In this document: positions 45,085 to 54,601 of the stretch, in pieces | How the letters are laid out: every line of letters starts with the position of its first letter | Numbering within the stretch: the first letter of the stretch is position 1 | Made by a program: the position numbers and the translations under genes | Origin: Pseudemcibacter sp038106445 | GTDB lineage: Bacteria; Pseudomonadota; Alphaproteobacteria; Sphingomonadales; Emcibacteraceae | Assembly (NCBI GenBank): GCA_038106445.1 | Contig: JAYODU010000001.1 | Span: 248,001 to 312,000, forward strand | DNA length: 64,000 nt | Direction of reading: 5' to 3' | The notes under the pieces: generated by a model | Seen by the model: the letters and a program-made list of their open reading frames with translations, nothing else | Database searches by the model: none | Told to the model about the DNA's origin: nothing

Positions 45085-46266
45085 TCAGAAAGCATTTATG
45101 CCTGTTTGGAGCCGGCCAAGGATCAGTGCATGGACGTCATGTGTTCCTTCGTAAGTGTTGACCGCTTCCAAATTCATAACATGGCGGATGATATGAAACT
45201 CGTCAGCAATACCGTTTCCGCCGTGCATATCACGGGCGGTACGGGCAATTTCAAGTGCCTTGCCGCAATTGTTTCTTTTCAGAAGCGAAATTGCATCTGG
45301 TGAGAGCAATTTTTGATCCATAAGCCGCCCTGCCTGCAGACAGCCATGAAGGCCAAGCGTGATTTCTGTCTGCATATCAGCAAGTTTTTTCTGAATGAGC
45401 TGATTTGCCGCCAGCGGTTTTCCGAACTGTTTCCGGTCAAGTGTATATTGCCGCGCAGCATGCCAGCAATATTCAGCAGCCCCAAGCGCGCCCCAAGCAA
45501 TACCGTATCGTGCATTGGACAGACAACCAAGTGGGCCTTTCATTCCTTCGACATTTGGGAGCATGTTTTCTTCGGGTACAAATACATCTTCCATAACAAT
45601 TTCACCTGTATCCGATGCGCGCAGGGAAAATTTTCCTTCAATTTTTGGGGCGCTTAATCCGTCCATCCCTTTTTCAAGGATAAAACCGCGCACTACCCCC
45701 TCATCATTTTTGCCCCAAACCACAAAAATATCGGCTATTGGGCTATTGGTAATCCACATTTTTGTACCATTAAGTACATAACCGCCATCTACGGATCTGG
45801 CCCGTGTTTGCATGCTGGCAGGATCGGACCCTGAGTTGGGTTCAGTAAGGCCGAAACAACCGATGAGTTCCGCCGTTGCAAGTTTGGGCAGATATTTTTC
45901 CCGCTGGGCTTCGGAACCATAAGCATAAATTGGATACATCACAAGCGAGCTTTGAACCGACATTGCACTGCGATATCCACTGTCAACCGCTTCTACTTCA
46001 CGGGCGATAAGGCCGTATGATACATACCCAACGCCCGCGCAGTCATAACCATCAATTGTCGGGCCGAGAAAACCCATCTCACCCATTTTAGTCATCAAAT
46101 TGCGGTCAAACTTTTCATGACGGTTTGCTTCCAATATCCCTGGCATCAGTTCCGATTGGCAAAAGGCTTTTGCCTGATCACGGATCATCCGTTCTTCTTC
46201 GTTAAGCGAATTTTCAAGAAGCAAAATATCTTCCCATGGGGCAGATTTCCATATGGTTGCATTCAT
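45085..46266 (-). CDS. gcdH: Glutaryl-CoA dehydrogenase
   Basis: A 393-residue acyl-CoA dehydrogenase. FAD/substrate motifs are CFGLTEPNSGSDPASMQT and WITNSPIADIFVVW. The catalytic Glu lies in NTYEGTHDVHALILGR near the C-terminus. EAVDSGYRSAMSVQSSLVMYPI is characteristic of GCDH. It oxidises and decarboxylates glutaryl-CoA to crotonyl-CoA in Lys/Trp breakdown. ATG 46266 gives the normal length; the longer frame runs into the adenosyltransferase gene. Confidence 0.93.
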   Translation of the reverse strand: MNATIWKSAPWEDILLLENSLNEEERMIRDQAKAFCQSELMPGILEANRHEKFDRNLMTKMGEMGFLGPTIDGYDCAGVGYVSYGLIAREVEAVDSGYRSAMSVQSSLVMYPIYAYGSEAQREKYLPKLATAELIGCFGLTEPNSGSDPASMQTRARSVDGGYVLNGTKMWITNSPIADIFVVWGKNDEGVVRGFILEKGMDGLSAPKIEGKFSLRASDTGEIVMEDVFVPEENMLPNVEGMKGPLGCLSNARYGIAWGALGAAEYCWHAARQYTLDRKQFGKPLAANQLIQKKLADMQTEITLGLHGCLQAGRLMDQKLLSPDAISLLKRNNCGKALEIARTARDMHGGNGIADEFHIIRHVMNLEAVNTYEGTHDVHALILGRLQTGINAF

Positions 46267-46270
46267 TTTT

Positions 46271-46840
46271 TTAGCTTTCTCTGTTTTTACCCGGAACCCA
46301 AAGGACGTCATCCTTACCGTCGTTATTTGCTTTGCGGCTAAGGACAAACAAATGATCCGACAGGCGGTTTAAATATTTAATGGCGATTGGCGATATTTTC
46401 TCTGTTTCAGCAACTTCAACAAGTAGTCGTTCGGCACGTCTTACGATTGTTCGGGCAAGATGAAGGTGCGCGGCCGCATCGGAACCGCCGGGCAGTACAA
46501 ATGATTTTAATGGATTAATATTTTCATTCATTAAATCAATTTCTTCTTCAAGCCTGTCAACCTGTTCCTGCGTGATACGCAGGGCCGTACTTTCATATTT
46601 GCCGCCCATGGGTAGCGAAACATCCGCACCAAGATCGAAAAGATCATTTTGAATACGGTAAAGCATTTCATCTTCATCACCATGGGTGCTAAGGCGTGCA
46701 ATCCCGATCGCCGCATTGCTTTCATCAATGCTGCCATAAGCATTGATACGGGGATTATATTTTTTGGCTCTTGTCCCGTCGGTTAGGGACGTTTCACCTT
46801 TATCCCCGCCACGCGTGTATATTTTATCAAGCTTAACCAT
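46271..46840 (-). CDS. Cob(I)alamin adenosyltransferase, PduO type
   Basis: A 189-residue adenosyltransferase with the ATP-binding N-terminus IYTRGGDKGETSL and helical motif RRAERLLVEV. It makes adenosylcobalamin. ATG 46840 with GGTGA upstream is preferred over the TTG one codon before. It ends 4 nt before gcdH and follows the HIG1 gene. Confidence 0.92.
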   Translation of the reverse strand: MVKLDKIYTRGGDKGETSLTDGTRAKKYNPRINAYGSIDESNAAIGIARLSTHGDEDEMLYRIQNDLFDLGADVSLPMGGKYESTALRITQEQVDRLEEEIDLMNENINPLKSFVLPGGSDAAAHLHLARTIVRRAERLLVEVAETEKISPIAIKYLNRLSDHLFVLSRKANNDGKDDVLWVPGKNRES

Positions 46841-46843
46841 CAA

Positions 46844-47041
46844 TCACCCGGCATTGCGTGCAAGTACGTATAGTACGATAAGAATGACGGTTATAAATTG
46901 TGAAATGACCCGTGCCCGCATCATTTTATTGCTTTTCCGACTGTCGGGTTCCCTTTTTGTCATTGTTGCGGCACCGGCAAGCATAATGCCCATGGTGATT
47001 ACAACACTTATAATTGCGAGGGTTAAAAGTATGGATTGCAT
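46844..47041 (-). CDS. HIG1-domain small membrane protein
   Basis: A 65-residue protein with two membrane helices joined by a short basic loop (SNKMMRARVISQF), the mark of HIG1 (hypoxia-induced) domain proteins. Such proteins associate with respiratory enzymes in mitochondria; the bacterial role is unclear. It lies directly before the adenosyltransferase, an arrangement seen in other alphaproteobacteria as I recall. Confidence 0.8.
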   Translation of the reverse strand: MQSILLTLAIISVVITMGIMLAGAATMTKREPDSRKSNKMMRARVISQFITVILIVLYVLARNAG

Positions 47042-47106
47042 AATTATTCCTATTTATTTTACATGTAAACTATATAGAATATTTTATCAAAATAGCTACA
47101 CATTAT

Positions 47107-47932
47107 TCAATTTTCAGTATTGGGGACTATAGCAAACACTCTGGCCGGAAATCCAGACCCGTCTTCAACCAATGGCCAGGTTGCAATGATAGTTGCACCG
47201 GTTGCCGGCATCTGATCCAGGTTTTTCATATTCTCAATCTGGTATTTATCAAGTCCCATATAATACCTTTGAAGCGGCCAATCACCTGCACCGGCATTTA
47301 TACCCGGATCCGTATCGAGCGTTTCATGTCCGATCGCCGTCATATTACGTTTCCAGTACCAGATAATCAATGACTTCTCTGCTCCAGCCGGGTGAGTGGC
47401 TTACCTGTTCAAAATCCCGGTTACGCATACGGTCGGTTGCCGGCCAGCGTTTAGACCAGTCCGTGCGCAATGCAACGAAGCTGGTTGATGGAATTTGCCC
47501 ATGAATTTCTTCCCATTCCTTAATGTCTTTCATTGTTATCTGATAATCGGGATTTTCTTCAACCTTACTGTGAACATCAAGTACGATCAATGGCAGTATC
47601 ATTTCACTCAGCGGTATATCTTCGAGTGTTCGCAGTCCCTGCACAAAATGAGCGGGCGGGTCAACATGGGTCCCCTATTGACCCGGGAAATTATATCTGT
47701 GGATGCCTGCTGTTCCGTCCGCATGGGCATTAAAGGTCGTTATGGTTGGCGGATTGTTTCCGGACGGACCACTTGGCATTCCTTCTTCAAGTCTATGGCT
47801 GAGTTCAATTAACGTTGCATTTTGAATAAGGTCTGGGAAATTTGGTTGCTCGGGTTTCAGGTTATTGACAGCCGCCAAATATCCACCAGCAGCTGCGATA
47901 GCGACAAAAATCAGATTTAGCCATGGTTTCAC
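47107..47932 (-). pseudogene. Broken cyclase family gene (in-frame stop plus frameshift)
   Basis: Three fragments together make one cyclase-family protein (metal-dependent, KynB-like): 47932-47678 with a membrane signal, 47674-47345, then 47370-47107 in another frame. The first two are in the same frame, parted by TAG (47675-47677) directly before the metal motif GTHVDPPAHF. The third is restored if one A is removed near 47348-47352 (GAAACG to GAACG), giving ERNMTAIGHETLDTD. Two lesions make true decay likely, though sequencing error at either is possible. Family members hydrolyse amides or lactones. Confidence 0.85.
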
Positions 47933-48053
47933 AATATTTCTCCGTCCTTAATTTTCAGAACTGGTCTATATTACTATAATTGCTGCCGTTTGATATGGTC
48001 TTTTATCATAAAGTCTGCAATATTATTTTGATGACTAAATAAAGGGGAGATCA

Positions 48054-49784
48054 ATGAAAAAATTAATATACATATTGTTTACTGTTTTGGCGCTTGCTGC
48101 ATGCGGACAGGCAGAGCAGAAAAATGAAACCGACATTTCGTTCAGTATTGATTTTCCATCTTCGATGGGTGGAGAGCAGGATGGTCGTCTTATGGTCATG
48201 CTTTCCAATAATGATCGCTATGAGCCGCGTTTTCAAATCAATCCCGGGCCAACGGGCCAACTTATTTTTGGCAAGGATGTAACCGATTGGCAACCTGACA
48301 CACCCGAAATCATTGATCATAATCATCGGGGCTATCCATTTGTGAATGTCAATGATATCCCACCCGGGGATTATTATGTACAGGCGATAATCAACCGCTA
48401 TAAGGATTTTAATCTATCCAATGGCAAAACAGTTTCCTTACCGCCGGAAATGGGTGAGGGACAGCAATGGAACAGAAAACCGGGTAATTTTTATAGTGAA
48501 CCTGTGAAAGTAACAATTGGTGAGGGTAATGCTCAGACAATCAACATAACCATGGATCAGGAAATACCGCCTATAACACCGCCAGCGGATACTAAATATA
48601 TCAAACACATTAAAATGAAGAGCGAAATGCTCAGCAAATTTTGGGGTGAGGATGTTGAGCTTGGTGCACATGTGTTACTTCCGCATGGGTTTGACGAACA
48701 TCCCGAAGCAAAATATCCGCTTATGATTTTCCACGGGCATTTCCCCGCTGATTTTGGCGGGTTCAGTGAAACACCGCCTGATCCGGATATGGAACCGACA
48801 TATAGCGCAAGGTTTGATATTGATGGATATAATATTTTGCAGGCACAGGCCGCATATGATTTTTACAAGTTATGGACAAGCGATGATTTTCCACGATTCA
48901 TCATTATCGAAATTCAGCACGCGACCCCGTATTATGATGACAGCTATGCGGTTAATTCGGAAAGTCAGGGGCCCTATGGCGATGCCCTTACATATGAATT
49001 AATTCCTTATATAGAGGAACAGTTCCGCGGCATTGGCGAAGGCTGGTCCCGCTTTACATATGGGGGATCAACCGGTGGATGGGAAGCACTCGCCGTGCAG
49101 GTATTCTATCCGGATGAATATAACGGCACGTTTGCGGCATGTCCGGACCCGATTGATTTTCGCGCCTACACAGCCCTTAATATTTATGATGATAAAAACG
49201 CATATTATTATAATGCCGATTATAAGAAAGTGCCTCGTCCCGGACAACGGGATTATCTTGGCAATGTGAATTACAGCATTGCTGATGATAATCATCTTGA
49301 AGCGGTGATAGGCAGCAAATCACGAAGTGGCAGGCAGTATGACATCTGGGAAGCAACATATTCGCCAATGGGGGATGATGGTTATCCGGTACGTCTTTGG
49401 GATAAAATTACAGGAGAAATCAACCCTGAAGTTGCTGAATATTGGCGGGAAAATTATGATCTTAGGTACATTATGGAACGCGATTGGCAAACGCTTGGCC
49501 CGAAACTGGAAGGGAAAATTCATATATATGTCGGCGATATGGATAATTATTACCTGAACAATGCCGTCTATCTTACAGAAGAGTTTCTGAAAAATACCAC
49601 CAATCCATTTTATGGTGGTGAGTTTGACTACGGTGACCGGGCGGAACATTGCTGGAATGGGGATCATAAAAATGGTAACGGCATTTCCAGGCTAAACTAT
49701 AATTTCATGTATGTTGATAAAATTTTAAAACGTATTGAAGAATCCGCTCCCGAAGGGGCGGACCTTACGAGCTGGAGATACTAA
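48054..49784 (+). CDS. Esterase-fold lipoprotein
   Basis: A 576-residue lipoprotein (lipobox LAAC, Cys17). Residues about 30-180 are a beta-rich region; the rest is an alpha/beta hydrolase of the D-type esterase family, with nucleophile Ser in GGSTGGWEALA near residue 345 and an acid/His region toward the C-terminus (DRAEHCWNGDH). The substrate is unknown. It starts an operon with alaX and a SnoaL-like gene (3-nt and 9-nt gaps). Confidence 0.85.
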   Translation: MKKLIYILFTVLALAACGQAEQKNETDISFSIDFPSSMGGEQDGRLMVMLSNNDRYEPRFQINPGPTGQLIFGKDVTDWQPDTPEIIDHNHRGYPFVNVNDIPPGDYYVQAIINRYKDFNLSNGKTVSLPPEMGEGQQWNRKPGNFYSEPVKVTIGEGNAQTINITMDQEIPPITPPADTKYIKHIKMKSEMLSKFWGEDVELGAHVLLPHGFDEHPEAKYPLMIFHGHFPADFGGFSETPPDPDMEPTYSARFDIDGYNILQAQAAYDFYKLWTSDDFPRFIIIEIQHATPYYDDSYAVNSESQGPYGDALTYELIPYIEEQFRGIGEGWSRFTYGGSTGGWEALAVQVFYPDEYNGTFAACPDPIDFRAYTALNIYDDKNAYYYNADYKKVPRPGQRDYLGNVNYSIADDNHLEAVIGSKSRSGRQYDIWEATYSPMGDDGYPVRLWDKITGEINPEVAEYWRENYDLRYIMERDWQTLGPKLEGKIHIYVGDMDNYYLNNAVYLTEEFLKNTTNPFYGGEFDYGDRAEHCWNGDHKNGNGISRLNYNFMYVDKILKRIEESAPEGADLTSWRY

Positions 49785-49787
49785 AAA

Positions 49788-50501
49788 ATGACGGATGAAT
49801 TATTCCGCGAAGATGCTTATTTAAAATCATGTGATGCAAAGGTTATTAAAATCAATGATCTTGGTGGTATCATACTGGACCGTACGGTGTTTTATCCCAA
49901 CGGAGGCGGGCAGCCGGGTGACAGCGGTATCATAACCTTTGGTGATAATCGGATAGAAATTGTCACGACTGTGAACGACAGTGAAACCGGTGAGCTTGTC
50001 CATGTACCGAAAGAGGGGCAGCAATTACCGAATGTGGGTGATGATGTGTCACTGGAAATCGATTGGGACAGAAGGTATTTGCATATGCGTATGCATACAG
50101 GACTTCATTTATTATGTGCGGCCGTGCCATGTGGCGTGACGGGTGGTCAGATCGGTTCGGAAAAAAGTCGGCTTGATTTTGATATCGGCGACATGACACT
50201 GGATAAGGACGAAATTACTGAAAAGCTCAACAGTTTTATGGCCGGAAATCATGATGTTACATCCGGCTGGATAACAGATGCTGAAATGGATGAAAACCCG
50301 GAACTGGTCAGGACCATGTCGGTAAAACCACCCCGAAAAGGCGGACGTGTTAGGCTTATGAAGGTGGGTGACGCGGTTGATCTGCAACCGTGTGGCGGGA
50401 CCCATGTAAAAAATACGTCCGAGATTGGCAGGCTCAGGGTGTCCAAAATTGAAAATAAAGGAAAAAGAAACAGACGGGTAAATATAGTCTTTGATGAATA
50501 A
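49788..50501 (+). CDS. alaX: Alanyl-tRNA editing protein AlaX
   Basis: A 237-residue free-standing editing domain. Zinc-binding HMRMHTGLHLL and CGGTH are present, with the AlaX-M type N-terminus FYPNGGGQPGD. It removes Ser or Gly from mischarged tRNA-Ala. It has no catalytic AlaRS part. It lies 3 nt after an esterase gene to which it has no evident link. Confidence 0.92.
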   Translation: MTDELFREDAYLKSCDAKVIKINDLGGIILDRTVFYPNGGGQPGDSGIITFGDNRIEIVTTVNDSETGELVHVPKEGQQLPNVGDDVSLEIDWDRRYLHMRMHTGLHLLCAAVPCGVTGGQIGSEKSRLDFDIGDMTLDKDEITEKLNSFMAGNHDVTSGWITDAEMDENPELVRTMSVKPPRKGGRVRLMKVGDAVDLQPCGGTHVKNTSEIGRLRVSKIENKGKRNRRVNIVFDE

Positions 50502-50510
50502 GGAATTAGA

Positions 50511-51011
50511 ATGAATAAGATTACTATTGCGCTTTTAAGCTTTGGATTGATGATTGCACCCGGTTTTGCGCAAAACTTTCCAGAAGATGAGAAGGCAATC
50601 ATCGCGGTACTGAATGATTTTCACGATGCGGCGGCAAAAGCCGATAAGGACCGTTATTTGGGTCATTTCACGGAGGATGGTGTGTTTCTTGGAACGGACG
50701 AATGGGAGCGCTGGCCGCTTCATCCGGATTTTACGGATTATGTGGGAATGCGGTTTGCAAATGGTGGCTGGTCCTATCATTCGGAAAAGAAAAATATAAA
50801 TTTTTCAAACGACGGCATGGTTGCATGGTTTGATGAAACAAGTATATCAAACCGCAATGGTGGGCGTTTTCGCGGCTCCGGGGTGCTGGAAAAAATAGAC
50901 GGCACATGGAAAGTTGCCCATTATGTGCTTAGCTTCCTTGTTTATAATGAAGTGGCCGGCGAAGTAGGGGGCATTATCAATACTGAACGTGAAAAACGAG
51001 GTGAAAATTAA
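50511..51011 (+). CDS. Exported SnoaL/DUF4440-like protein
   Basis: A 166-residue protein with signal peptide (ending APGFAQ) and an NTF2-like fold: DEKAIIAVLNDFHDAAAKADKDRYLGHFTEDGV and a C-terminal GSGVLEKIDGTWKVAHYVLS. The fold serves many enzymes and binders; no function is implied. Its end overlaps convergent gluQRS by 4 nt. Confidence 0.8.
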   Translation: MNKITIALLSFGLMIAPGFAQNFPEDEKAIIAVLNDFHDAAAKADKDRYLGHFTEDGVFLGTDEWERWPLHPDFTDYVGMRFANGGWSYHSEKKNINFSNDGMVAWFDETSISNRNGGRFRGSGVLEKIDGTWKVAHYVLSFLVYNEVAGEVGGIINTEREKRGEN

Positions 51012-51880
51012 AGGTAACTGTTAATAAGCTTATCAATCTGATCCGGGGGGGTGCCGCTTTCCCGGATTGATTTTAAGGTGATTGATTGGTCCCGTTTGGC
51101 GAGCCTGTTGCCATCTTTAGTGGTTAGCAGTGGATGATGATCATAAGTTGGCGTATCCAGGCCAAGTAAAAATTGCAATAAACGATGAAAATGACTGGCA
51201 TAGTATAAATCCTCACCGCGGATGATATTTGTAACACCCTGTATATGATCATCAACAACAACGGATAAATGATAACTGGTCGGAAAATCTTTTCTGGCCA
51301 GAACCACATCGCCTAGGAGTTTCGGATCAGCTATCTGTTTTCCTGTTTTAAGGTCGGTCCAGTAAAGCGCTTCTTTGACCATTGTCAGTGCTTTCGTTAG
51401 ATCAAGTCGCATGGCATGGGGAACGCCGTCTGCAATTTTCTGTTCGCGTTCTTTGTTTGTTAGATGCTTACAGATACCGGGATAGATAATACCCTCCGGC
51501 CCCATTTTGGGACCCAAATGCGGGGCTCTTGTGCTTTCTTCAATTTCGTTAATGATGTCGCGTCTTGTACAAAAACATGGATATAAAAGCCCTATATCAT
51601 CAAGCTTTGATAGAGCACTTGCGTAATCTTCAAAATGTTCGGATTGTCGCCTTACGGGTGTCTGCCAGTTAAGACCAAGCCACCCCAGGTCTTCGAAAAT
51701 TGCATCTTCATATTCGGATTTACAGCGCATATGGTCAATGTCTTCAATACGGATGATAAATTCGCCATTATTTTGAAGCGCAAAATCATAATTTAATTTT
51801 GCACTATATGCATGACCAAGATGCAGATAACCGCTTGGACTTGGGGCAAATCGGGTTATTATTTTATCGGATTGCGTCAT
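51008..51880 (-). CDS. gluQ: Glutamyl-Q tRNA(Asp) synthetase
   Basis: A 290-residue truncated GluRS paralogue that adds Glu to queuosine in tRNA-Asp. It has the synthetase motif HLGHAYSA, zinc residues CFC and YPGIC, and LAKRDQSITL in place of KMSKS, and lacks the anticodon-binding domain. The frame extends to 51979; ATG 51880 gives the normal N-terminus (ITRFAPSPSG). Confidence 0.93.
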   Translation of the reverse strand: MTQSDKIITRFAPSPSGYLHLGHAYSAKLNYDFALQNNGEFIIRIEDIDHMRCKSEYEDAIFEDLGWLGLNWQTPVRRQSEHFEDYASALSKLDDIGLLYPCFCTRRDIINEIEESTRAPHLGPKMGPEGIIYPGICKHLTNKEREQKIADGVPHAMRLDLTKALTMVKEALYWTDLKTGKQIADPKLLGDVVLARKDFPTSYHLSVVVDDHIQGVTNIIRGEDLYYASHFHRLLQFLLGLDTPTYDHHPLLTTKDGNRLAKRDQSITLKSIRESGTPPDQIDKLINSYL

Positions 51881-51948
51881 TAACATCGTTTCTGTAAAAA
51901 TATTTGAACATTTTCTATAACAAGTTTTAAGCGGAAAGCGAAGCACCC

Positions 51949-52599
51949 ATGTCAGAATTACCGATACTTGACGGCCCACGTATTGAACCTGAAGACGGTA
52001 ATGTGGAAAAACTGGTTATTCTTTGTCATGGTTATGGCTCAAACGGGGACGATCTGATCGGACTTGTACCCCATATTAAACCTTATATGAAAAATGCGGT
52101 GTTTGTATCACCGAATGCACCGGAACGGGTTATGGGACTTCCCAATGGGTATCAGTGGTTCCCGCTTACAAATTTAAGCCGGGAAGAAAGACTGACAGGA
52201 ACCATTGCAGCGGCACCCACGTTACAGAATTTTATTGATCAGGAACTTAAAAGATACGGACTGGAAGATAAAGACGTGGTTCTGATCGGCTTTTCGCAAG
52301 GAACCATGATGTGCCTTCATGTGGCCCTGCGTCGCAAGCATGACATTGCCGGGGTGGTGGGTTTTTCCGGGGCGATGACGTTACCGGAAAACTGGAAGGA
52401 TAAAGTGACATCGAAACCGCCTATTATGTTGATCCATGGCGAACGGGATGATGTTGTTCCGATAGAACTTATGCATCAGGCCTTCATTGCGCTTCAGGAA
52501 ATTGGGGTTAATGTGGACAATCATGTCTCGCCAGCCGTGATGCATTCTATCGGGCCGGACGGGCTTCATAAAGCTATAGAATTTCTTGTAAAACTTTAA
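51949..52599 (+). CDS. Phospholipase/carboxylesterase family hydrolase
   Basis: A 216-residue alpha/beta hydrolase of the YpfH/EstB type. The nucleophile is in GFSQGTMM, oxyanion residues in CHGYGSNGDD, and the acid and His are in GERDDVVP and MHSIGPDG. It is cytoplasmic. Substrate unknown. It is divergent from gluQ and convergent, with 4-nt overlap, with the coq7-like gene. Confidence 0.9.
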   Translation: MSELPILDGPRIEPEDGNVEKLVILCHGYGSNGDDLIGLVPHIKPYMKNAVFVSPNAPERVMGLPNGYQWFPLTNLSREERLTGTIAAAPTLQNFIDQELKRYGLEDKDVVLIGFSQGTMMCLHVALRRKHDIAGVVGFSGAMTLPENWKDKVTSKPPIMLIHGERDDVVPIELMHQAFIALQEIGVNVDNHVSPAVMHSIGPDGLHKAIEFLVKL

Positions 52600-53150
52600 A
52601 TCCGTTCCGCAACCTTGATAACGGCTTTTACCCCCAGTTTGATCGCGCCATAAAGTATGCCATGTCCGGGGGTTTCCTGCGCGCCATTTTCGATGGCAAT
52701 TTGTTTATGCTCTATTTCTTCCTGGCGGAATTTTTCCAGGGTTTCAGCAAGTGCACCTTCATCATCATCCAGGCTTTCAATTTGTTCGGCGTAGTGTTTA
52801 TCAATTACTTCTTCAACCGCTTCTGTAAATGTCATTGCCGCTTTTGGTCCCAATAGGGCGGTACCCGCACCAAGTGCAAACCCGGCCACATGCCACAGGG
52901 GCGTGATCAGTGTTGGCCGTGCGTTATATTCACGGATCAGTTTATTAAAGCGTTCCAAATGAACGTCTTCCTGTTCTTTCATATGTTTGATTGTATCTGA
53001 CATGGGGTGATTGTCGCCAAACACGGCCAGCTGCCCTTCATAAATCCGGACAGCCCCATATTCTCCCGCATGATCAACGCGGATTATACGGTCTAGCTGA
53101 TCTGCCTTGCCCGGGCGGTTTGGTACGCGCTTATTTTTCAGATTGGTCAT
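52596..53150 (-). CDS. Demethoxyubiquinone hydroxylase (Coq7 family)
   Basis: A 184-residue di-iron protein. The iron ligands are in DHAGEYGAVRIYEGQ, MKEQEDVHLERF, EAVEEVIDKHYAEQ and RQEEIEHKQIA. It hydroxylates a late ubiquinone precursor. It overlaps the DsbB-like gene start by 4 nt (ATGA) and is last in a three-gene minus-strand run with DedA and DsbB-like genes. Confidence 0.93.
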   Translation of the reverse strand: MTNLKNKRVPNRPGKADQLDRIIRVDHAGEYGAVRIYEGQLAVFGDNHPMSDTIKHMKEQEDVHLERFNKLIREYNARPTLITPLWHVAGFALGAGTALLGPKAAMTFTEAVEEVIDKHYAEQIESLDDDEGALAETLEKFRQEEIEHKQIAIENGAQETPGHGILYGAIKLGVKAVIKVAERI

Positions 53151-53665
53151 TTTTTGATATCCTGTTTCACGCTTATAAGCAGCATTATAAAGATGATAAG
53201 CGAAAAGAGGAAGTTATATCCGGCCATGGAAATACCAAACAAATCCCACGGAATATCATCACAGCGTACAAACGCTGCACTGTTCAGGCTATCCATGATT
53301 TGTTCCATTGAAAGATCATCACCATCAAGCTGTAACGTACAGCTATCCGGTCCTTCCCACCATTTTTGCTCAACGCCGGCGTGATAGCCGGAATATCCGA
53401 CACTGCCGCCATATGCAAACAGGGTTAAGAGTTCAAAACGCAAATATTTGGCGGGTGAATTTTTTCGCATATAAAGCGCGAAGCAGCCAAACACGATTGC
53501 GGCCATGTGGGCATATCGTTGCGGCCAGCATAAATCACAGGGAAAAAGGCCACCGATATATTCAAAACCATAGGCCCCGCTTAACATAAAAACGGATGCA
53601 AGAACCGCCAGTTCAACGATATTCAAAAACGCATAATTATAAATTGATTTTATGTTTTTAAGCAT
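53147..53665 (-). CDS. Disulfide bond formation protein B-like (DsbB)
   Basis: A 172-residue four-helix membrane protein. The first periplasmic loop has CDLCWPQR (Cys pair) and the second a Cys pair about 30 residues apart (SCTLQLDGDD and VRCDDIPWDL). It reoxidises a DsbA-type protein and reduces quinone. It starts 3 nt after the DedA stop. Confidence 0.88.
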   Translation of the reverse strand: MLKNIKSIYNYAFLNIVELAVLASVFMLSGAYGFEYIGGLFPCDLCWPQRYAHMAAIVFGCFALYMRKNSPAKYLRFELLTLFAYGGSVGYSGYHAGVEQKWWEGPDSCTLQLDGDDLSMEQIMDSLNSAAFVRCDDIPWDLFGISMAGYNFLFSLIIFIMLLISVKQDIKK

Positions 53666-53668
53666 GTC

Positions 53669-54247
53669 CTATACATACTTGAGAAGGACAAACGCGCCAA
53701 CCAAAAAAACACAAAATAAAATGGTAATAATCCCTAAGCGTTTTTCAATAAAATCACGGATAGGGGCACCGTATTTCCATAAGAGCCACGCGACCAGGAA
53801 AAAACGCGCACTTCTTGAAATGGCACTTGTAATGGTAAATGTCACAATATCAAGTCCTGTAACACCGCTTGCGATGGTAAAGACCTTGTACGGGATTGGT
53901 GAAAAACCGGCAACACCAACGATAATAGCACCCCATTCATTATAGAGCGCCTGAAAACGTTCAAACTGTGTCTGAAGGCTATAGAAATCAACAATCGGCT
54001 GACCGATAAGGTCAAAGAAATATGCACCAATGGCATAACCAAAAAGACCACCAAAAAGGGAACTTACGGAACAGATAAATGCAATTTTCCATGCCCTAGT
54101 GGGGGCAGCCAGCACCATCGGAACAAGCAGCACATCAGGGGGAATGGGAAAAAAGGAACTCTCGGTAAATGCCATAATGGCGAGTATCCAGAACGCCTTC
54201 GGATGATCCGCCAGATCCATTACCTGATCATACATTTTTTTAAGCAT
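53669..54247 (-). CDS. DedA/YqaA family membrane protein
   Basis: A 192-residue protein with four or more hydrophobic segments and the family signature FTESSFFPIPPDVLLVPMVLA (residues 28-48) and GGLFGYAIGAYFFDLIG. DedA proteins act in phospholipid flipping and membrane homeostasis; the YqaA branch is poorly described. First of a three-gene run. Confidence 0.9.
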   Translation of the reverse strand: MLKKMYDQVMDLADHPKAFWILAIMAFTESSFFPIPPDVLLVPMVLAAPTRAWKIAFICSVSSLFGGLFGYAIGAYFFDLIGQPIVDFYSLQTQFERFQALYNEWGAIIVGVAGFSPIPYKVFTIASGVTGLDIVTFTITSAISRSARFFLVAWLLWKYGAPIRDFIEKRLGIITILFCVFLVGAFVLLKYV

Positions 54248-54408
54248 TTATACCCTGCCCTGATTGCTTGTCAGCCTAGTTCTACAACAAAAGGCATTAA
54301 AAAAAAGTAATTTATTGAAAATCAGATGATTCATATGCTTGACGGCGGCAAAGTTAGCGTTATGATGCGCCGTTACCATGCACTTACGCATGTTAATTCC
54401 ATCTCAGT

Positions 54409-54494
54409 GCCCCTGTGGCGGAATTGGTAGACGCGCCGGATTCAAAATCCGGTATCCTTTGGATGTGTCGGTTCGAGTCCGACTGGGGGCACCA
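54409..54494 (+). tRNA. tRNA-Leu (CAA)
   Basis: GCCCCTG pairs with TGGGGGC, followed by ACCA. D-loop GGTAGACGC, long variable arm and TTCGAGTCC T-loop mark Leu type II structure. The anticodon loop is TTCAAAA, anticodon CAA. CCA is encoded. Confidence 0.96.
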
Positions 54495-54500
54495 TGGTTG

Positions 54501-54587
54501 GCCCAGGTGGCGGAATTGGTAGACGCGCTAGCTTCAGGTGCTAGTGTTCTTATGGACGTGGAGGTTCGAGTCCTCTTCTGGGCACCA
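54501..54587 (+). tRNA. tRNA-Leu (CAG)
   Basis: The same build, 6 nt after the first: GCCCAGG acceptor pairs with TCTGGGC, anticodon loop TTCAGGT (CAG), long variable arm, encoded CCA. The two genes are probably one transcript. Confidence 0.96.
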
Positions 54588-54601
54588 AAAATCAGACAGG
54601 C

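Noticed and set aside
47107..47932. Three separate small genes
   Set aside because: The translated pieces are consecutive parts of one cyclase-family protein, so a broken gene is the better reading.
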